NCBI GenBank assembly: GCA_002483105.1
Contig: DLHG01000008.1
Location: 1-44,757 of the forward strand
Origin: Bacteroidetes bacterium UBA7674
GTDB taxonomy: Bacteria; Bacteroidota; Bacteroidia; Chitinophagales; Chitinophagaceae
Length of the DNA stretch: 44,757 nucleotides
Direction of reading: 5' to 3'
In this document: one piece after another, positions 41,014 through 44,757 of the stretch
Position numbering within the stretch: the stretch's first letter is position 1
Layout of the letters: each line of letters starts with the position of its first letter
Translations under genes and position numbers: made by a program
The notes under the pieces: generated by a model
Seen by the model: only the letters and a program-made list of their open reading frames with translations
Told to the model about the DNA's origin: nothing
Databases searched by the model: none

Positions 41014-42765
41014 TTATTGTTTCACTTCATATCTCCGTCTTCTGAAGAACATATATACAGACCCGAATATCAACACCATCGCTATGGGTATTGCCACATT
41101 CACTATACGCCAGGTATCACGCTCCTCCTTAATCCTACCTTTATCCAGTAGCCTGAGCTTTACGTCTTTGGTTCTTGCTTCCAGAAGGCTATTCCTGTCT
41201 GTCAGGTATTCTAAACAGTTCAACAGGAAGCTTTCATTTACAAAGTTGGCATCACTATTTCTTGAAGTACCCATTCTCGACGGGCCTGATCTTTCATTGA
41301 ATTCATTACCGAACATATCACCATCTCCTATCACTATCATAGCGCCGGGAGTATCACTTTCTTTAATGAATGGTTGCTGAAACGAGTCGCGCATTATTGC
41401 TAAGAAACCGGGAGCCAGCGTTACGTCTTTAAATATTGATGTGAACTTACCTTCCAGCAATACAGCTACAGGGTTGTATGGCCTCTGGAACATATCTTCC
41501 CGCAATGCAAACTGCAACATACTGAGGTTAACACGCACCGGGTGCGGTGCTGTTCTGCTGTATTTAGAAGATTCCAGCAATACCGTTTTCTTTATTTCAG
41601 GTCCGCCAACTGTATCAATACTACTAACGAATTTACCAAGTATGCCATCCATGTTGTTTACTATCGGATGCTTGGACGTAGGAACAAATACCGGGTAATA
41701 CATCCATGGCTTATTCTCTATCTGCGCTTCACCCTGCTGTGTTCTACCCACTGTTACGGGGAGCACGTAGCACTGCATATCTTCTACCAGGTTAGTATTT
41801 ATTCGTACACCATAGTTGAACAGCATATCGTTCAGGTTCAATGGCAACTCGCTGGTCATGAAGTTATCAGAGTATTGCAGGCTATCCAGTGGTGTGAACA
41901 AGGGATCTATACACCAGAGCACCCGGCCACCTCGCATTATGTACTGGTCTATCTTGTATTTTTCGTTTTCCTTTATTGTGGCTACTGGCCTGTTGATAAT
42001 GATCGCACTATACACAACGGGACTTATAGCTCCGCGCCTGCTTAGTTCAAATGTATCTACCAGATAATTCGCCTCCAGGGTCTTCATCATATGATAAGTA
42101 CCCCAGCCTAGTGGCTCTCCTTCTCCTACCAGGTAGCCTATGGTTGGCTTCACCGGTTTTTCCAACTTATGTATCGCACTTGCCAGCTTATACTCCAGCA
42201 TTGACTCTGAAATATTCAACTGTGTCAACGGGTCGTACACCGAACCTGATTCCATCAGGCTCACTGCTGTTTCTCTTCCTTTGTATTGTACCAATGCATA
42301 TGGGAAGAATATTTTTCGCGAATCTTCACCATCTTCCGATTGCACATTCAGCTGCCTGCCTATCACACCTTTCTTTGCCAGCTCCTGGAATATAGGTCCT
42401 TTCTCATCTTCAGTCTTACCTTCAAATGGATCAGTGAACGTATAGATGATCTTGGTACCTGCGTAGTTATTAAAGCTATTGAGCTTTTCGCGCACTTCTT
42501 CTTTCAGGCGTTCTATACCTGCCGGGAATTTACCCTCCAGGTACACTTCTACGGTTGCTATATCATCTATCCCCTCCAGCATTTTTACGGTTGCCGGGGT
42601 AAGCGTGAAACGTTTCTCTTTGGTAAGGTCAATACCATAATGCACCTTCGATGCAAGTATATTAACACCCACCAGTATCAAAACCAGCAACAGCACACGT
42701 ATCAACGCCTGCCTTTGCTGAGACTTTCTTTTTGTTGTCGTATTCGTTGGATTCGTTGTAGCCAT
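41014..42765 (-). CDS. gldG: Gliding-associated ABC transporter auxiliary protein GldG
   Basis: 583 residues. One membrane helix at each end (VLLLVLILVGVNILAS; VAIPIAMVLIFGSVYMFF) and a large periplasmic ABC_transp_aux domain between, with YGIDLTKEKRFTLTPATVKM, YLEGKFPAGIERLKEEV, TIGYLVGEGEPLGWGTY and a C-terminal IGDGDMFGNEFNERSG. In Flavobacterium johnsoniae GldF, GldG and GldA form an ABC transporter linked to gliding. The gldG start is 12 bases after gldF. Confidence 0.92.
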   Translation of the reverse strand: MATTNPTNTTTKRKSQQRQALIRVLLLVLILVGVNILASKVHYGIDLTKEKRFTLTPATVKMLEGIDDIATVEVYLEGKFPAGIERLKEEVREKLNSFNNYAGTKIIYTFTDPFEGKTEDEKGPIFQELAKKGVIGRQLNVQSEDGEDSRKIFFPYALVQYKGRETAVSLMESGSVYDPLTQLNISESMLEYKLASAIHKLEKPVKPTIGYLVGEGEPLGWGTYHMMKTLEANYLVDTFELSRRGAISPVVYSAIIINRPVATIKENEKYKIDQYIMRGGRVLWCIDPLFTPLDSLQYSDNFMTSELPLNLNDMLFNYGVRINTNLVEDMQCYVLPVTVGRTQQGEAQIENKPWMYYPVFVPTSKHPIVNNMDGILGKFVSSIDTVGGPEIKKTVLLESSKYSRTAPHPVRVNLSMLQFALREDMFQRPYNPVAVLLEGKFTSIFKDVTLAPGFLAIMRDSFQQPFIKESDTPGAMIVIGDGDMFGNEFNERSGPSRMGTSRNSDANFVNESFLLNCLEYLTDRNSLLEARTKDVKLRLLDKGRIKEERDTWRIVNVAIPIAMVLIFGSVYMFFRRRRYEVKQ

Positions 42766-42777
42766 AAACTCCGGTGC

Positions 42778-43524
42778 CTAGCTCTGTTGTGCCGTATCCC
42801 ATGTGCGGCGGTTAAGTGAAAGACGAGTAAGAGAGATAAAAAGGATAATTACCGATAAAAAATAGATCACATCGCGGCTGTCAATAAGGCCACGACTGAT
42901 AGATTTGTAATGGAAAGACATACCTATCAGGTTCAGGTAATAGTCAACACCTCCGGTAAAGCTTGGTATCATACTCAGGCCCTCAAAGCCCCAGTAGAAC
43001 AAACCGTTGGCAAACAATGCAGCCAGGAAGCCCACTATCTGGTTGCTGGTAAGTGAAGAACAGAAAATACCTATCGCTGTAAAAGCACAGGATGACAGGA
43101 ACAAGCCGATATAAGATCCGATAATACTGCCGGTATCAATGTTGTTATCTACCAGTGATAGGTTATCGATAGTATAAACATATATCAGCGTAGGAACCAT
43201 GGCAACCACCACCAGCACTACTGCCGCAAAATATTTACCCATGATGATATCCAGGTCGGTTAGTGGCTTGGTAGATAGCCATTCTATCGTCCCGCCTTTA
43301 AATTCATCAGGAAACGAGCGCATCGTTATCGCCGGTATCAGGAATATCATCAGCCATGAGGCTATCTGGAAGAACTGATCCATAGTAGCATAGCCGATGT
43401 CCATGATATTATCCGGCAATATCCACAGTATCACACTGCAAAAACTCAGAAACACCAGGAGCACTACATAGCCTACTACAGAACTAAAAAAGGAATTGAT
43501 CTCTTTTATGAAAATACTTTTCAT
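42778..43524 (-). CDS. gldF: Gliding-associated ABC permease GldF
   Basis: 248 residues with six membrane helices (first: SVVGYVVLLVFLSFCSVILW). Typical ABC-2 permease patterns are MRSFPDEFKGGTIEWLSTKP and DLDIIMGKYFAAVVLVVV. First gene of the gldF-gldG-DUF4340 operon, preceded by a perfect -7 box. The partner ATPase GldA is not in the window. Confidence 0.92.
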   Translation of the reverse strand: MKSIFIKEINSFFSSVVGYVVLLVFLSFCSVILWILPDNIMDIGYATMDQFFQIASWLMIFLIPAITMRSFPDEFKGGTIEWLSTKPLTDLDIIMGKYFAAVVLVVVAMVPTLIYVYTIDNLSLVDNNIDTGSIIGSYIGLFLSSCAFTAIGIFCSSLTSNQIVGFLAALFANGLFYWGFEGLSMIPSFTGGVDYYLNLIGMSFHYKSISRGLIDSRDVIYFLSVIILFISLTRLSLNRRTWDTAQQS

Positions 43525-43547
43525 ATATAAGCCCTTTTAGGGACTGG

Positions 43548-43555
43548 CAAATATA
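43548..43555 (-). promoter_or_regulatory. -7 box of the gldF operon
   Basis: Minus strand TATATTTG, perfect, 24 nt before the start codon. Confidence 0.6.
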
Positions 43556-43618
43556 GCAAAATACGGGGCTCAAAAACACATTGCTTTTTATGCTGCCCGG
43601 ACATATCACATACAAAAA

Positions 43619-43646
43619 GGCAAGGCTTCCTAAAGGAAGCCTTGCC
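43619..43646 (-). terminator. Terminator of paralog B
   Basis: GGCAAGGCTTCC pairs perfectly with GGAAGCCTTGCC around TAAA; TTTTTGTA follows on the minus strand. Confidence 0.88.
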
Positions 43647-43665
43647 ATATGAATATGAATAATTC

Positions 43666-44220
43666 TTATTGTTGAGTAGCAGTATATACTACGTTGGTAG
43701 TGTAAGTACCTGCAGGGTAAGTGAAACCCGGAGTAGCTTGGTACTGTACAGAGAACAGTTGGTTAGAACCGTAAGTACCGTTCGATATCAGGTTCTGGTC
43801 AGCAGCGGTCAATGTAGCGAAAGCTGAAGTAGAGAACGGAGTAGCAACTGTACCACCTGTAGTGTTAGCAGTAACCATCAGTTTCAATACACCTGATACC
43901 GGCATTGTAGTACCTGTAGTATAAGTACCGGTATAAGTGAAGTTAGCAGCATTCGCTTTAACTGTTACACCGAAAGCAAGGTTAGATTGAACCATCAATT
44001 GCTGTGCAGTAGAAGTTACACCATTCGCATAATCAGAAACGGTAGAGAAAGGCAGCGTAACTGCACCACCGGTAGAAGTACCTGATCCTGTGAAGGTAAT
44101 AGCGATAGCGTTTGATAATACAAGGCTAGCTGATTGTGTAGCATTTGCAGTAGCATTCTGTGCGTTTGCATTAAGCGTGAAACCTACCAGAGCTGCTGCG
44201 ATAATTACGATCTTTTTCAT
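43666..44220 (-). CDS. Small secreted beta-rich protein, paralog B
   Basis: 184 residues, signal peptide MKKIVIIAAALVGFTLNANA. The mature part differs from paralog A (3442-3996) at only about 16 positions, and most of those swap small or polar residues. The signal peptides are far more different than the mature parts, which suggests the mature part is under selection or has been homogenised. Start chosen at the signal peptide; the frame is open 153 bases further up, over the promoter. Confidence 0.8.
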   Translation of the reverse strand: MKKIVIIAAALVGFTLNANAQNATANATQSASLVLSNAIAITFTGSGTSTGGAVTLPFSTVSDYANGVTSTAQQLMVQSNLAFGVTVKANAANFTYTGTYTTGTTMPVSGVLKLMVTANTTGGTVATPFSTSAFATLTAADQNLISNGTYGSNQLFSVQYQATPGFTYPAGTYTTNVVYTATQQ

Positions 44221-44621
44221 TTTGGTTGTTTTTGTTGTTAGTTTTAAAAGTTGTTTGTTTTCGTTTGTTGACACAAAGATGGGGTGGCAAACTCTGCTAT
44301 TCAAGAAAATAGCCGCGCTTAACTGCTCGTTAGGAACTGGATAACAAGCGGTTAACAAATAGAAACCCCGCAAAAACCATTTAAAATCGGCTGATAATCA
44401 ATACCATAGTGGATATAGGATATTTTATATAACTCCTTTAGCCTGATTTTAAGCCCGCTCCGTTTGTTAAGCGGTTAACACAAATAACAAACATGATCAG
44501 GCCTGGAAACAGAATACGCACCTCTAAAATGGCCCATAATTACTTAATCCACCAATGTGAGACAGATTATAATCTCTTGAAAAACAATCATTTACATCAA
44601 TTCACCAGCTTATAACAAAAA
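44221..44621. other. Intergenic region upstream of paralog B
   Basis: 400 bp without a gene. It holds the paralog B promoter (44274-44305) and two copies of AAGCGGTTAACA (44346-44357, with a final A; 44469-44480). I see nothing else. Confidence 0.5.
44274..44305 (-). promoter_or_regulatory. Promoter of paralog B
   Basis: CTTG (44302-44305), 20 nt, CATCTTTG (44274-44281) on the minus strand. Same box and spacing as paralog A. Confidence 0.6.
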
Positions 44622-44647
44622 CAAGGCTTCCCGCAGAGGAAGCCTTG
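44622..44647 (-). terminator. Terminator of paralog C
   Basis: CAAGGCTTCC (44622-44631) pairs with GGAAGCCTTG (44638-44647); TTTTTGTTATAA follows on the minus strand. Nearly the same stem as the paralog B terminator, so the copy event included it. Confidence 0.85.
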
Positions 44648-44669
44648 TCGTATAGGTATGAAAAAGATC

Positions 44670-44757
44670 CTATTGTTGAGTTGCAGTATATATCACATTA
44701 GTAGTGTAAGTACCTGCAGGGTAAGTAAAACCGGGAGTAGCTTGATACTGTACAGAG
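44670..44757 (-). CDS. Small secreted beta-rich protein, paralog C (3' end only)
   Basis: Cut by the right edge. The visible end, SVQYQATPGFTYPAG and TYTTNVIYTATQQ, equals paralog B except for I in place of V. B and C therefore stand in tandem. Confidence 0.8.
   Translation of the reverse strand, partial: SVQYQATPGFTYPAGTYTTNVIYTATQQ

Overview
The window looks like chromosomal DNA of a Bacteroidota bacterium, most likely of the Chitinophagaceae type. The signs are a fused SecDF, a fused MurF-alanine racemase, the gliding-associated GldF/GldG pair, two large secreted proteins ending in type IX secretion (T9SS) sorting domains, and repeated TAnnTTTG (-7) promoter boxes in place of Shine-Dalgarno leaders. 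The species is an inference; no rRNA is present.

Left chromosomal part (1-10609): small proteins, a pyrD-terC operon, a carboxypeptidase-regulatory-like secreted protein, a small secreted beta-rich protein (paralog A), an arsC-like/mtfA-like pair, an ArnT-type glycosyltransferase and a 919-residue LamG/Ig-like T9SS cargo protein.

Middle (10610-24549): two mobile elements stacked at the 3' end of one tRNA-Val(TAC) gene. The intact tRNA is at 24503-24580. A 45-bp exact copy of its 3' part lies at 12852-12896, and an older 32-bp copy with one mismatch lies at 10610-10641. Element A (10610-12851) carries one DUF4365 nuclease-like protein and a remnant of an integrase-end region. Element B (12852-24504) carries a tyrosine recombinase next to the tRNA, a free-standing NUMOD4/HNH endonuclease, a protein with the motif layout of the superfamily-A-like TV-Pol polymerases of mobile elements, a HEPN-type protein, a J-domain protein, and a mercury operon (ArsR-type regulator, MerTP fusion, Cys-rich lipoprotein, GDCCVxC protein, membrane-glyoxalase fusion). 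It also holds a roughly 800-bp structured region without a convincing gene and a 110-nt near-palindrome. No MerA and no relaxase are seen.

Right chromosomal part (24581-44757): dapD, a MscS channel, an epimerase-like protein and a bestrophin-like channel in one direction; a WG-repeat protein, a small conserved protein, an MlaE-type permease and secDF on the minus strand; an M43 metalloprotease with GEVED, Ig-like and T9SS domains; murF-alr; and the gldF-gldG-DUF4340 operon. Two more members of the small secreted family close the window: B is about 90% identical to A over the mature part, and C is cut by the edge. Short degenerate repeats of the 'GATACTGGATACTCGATG' kind lie between genes at three places.
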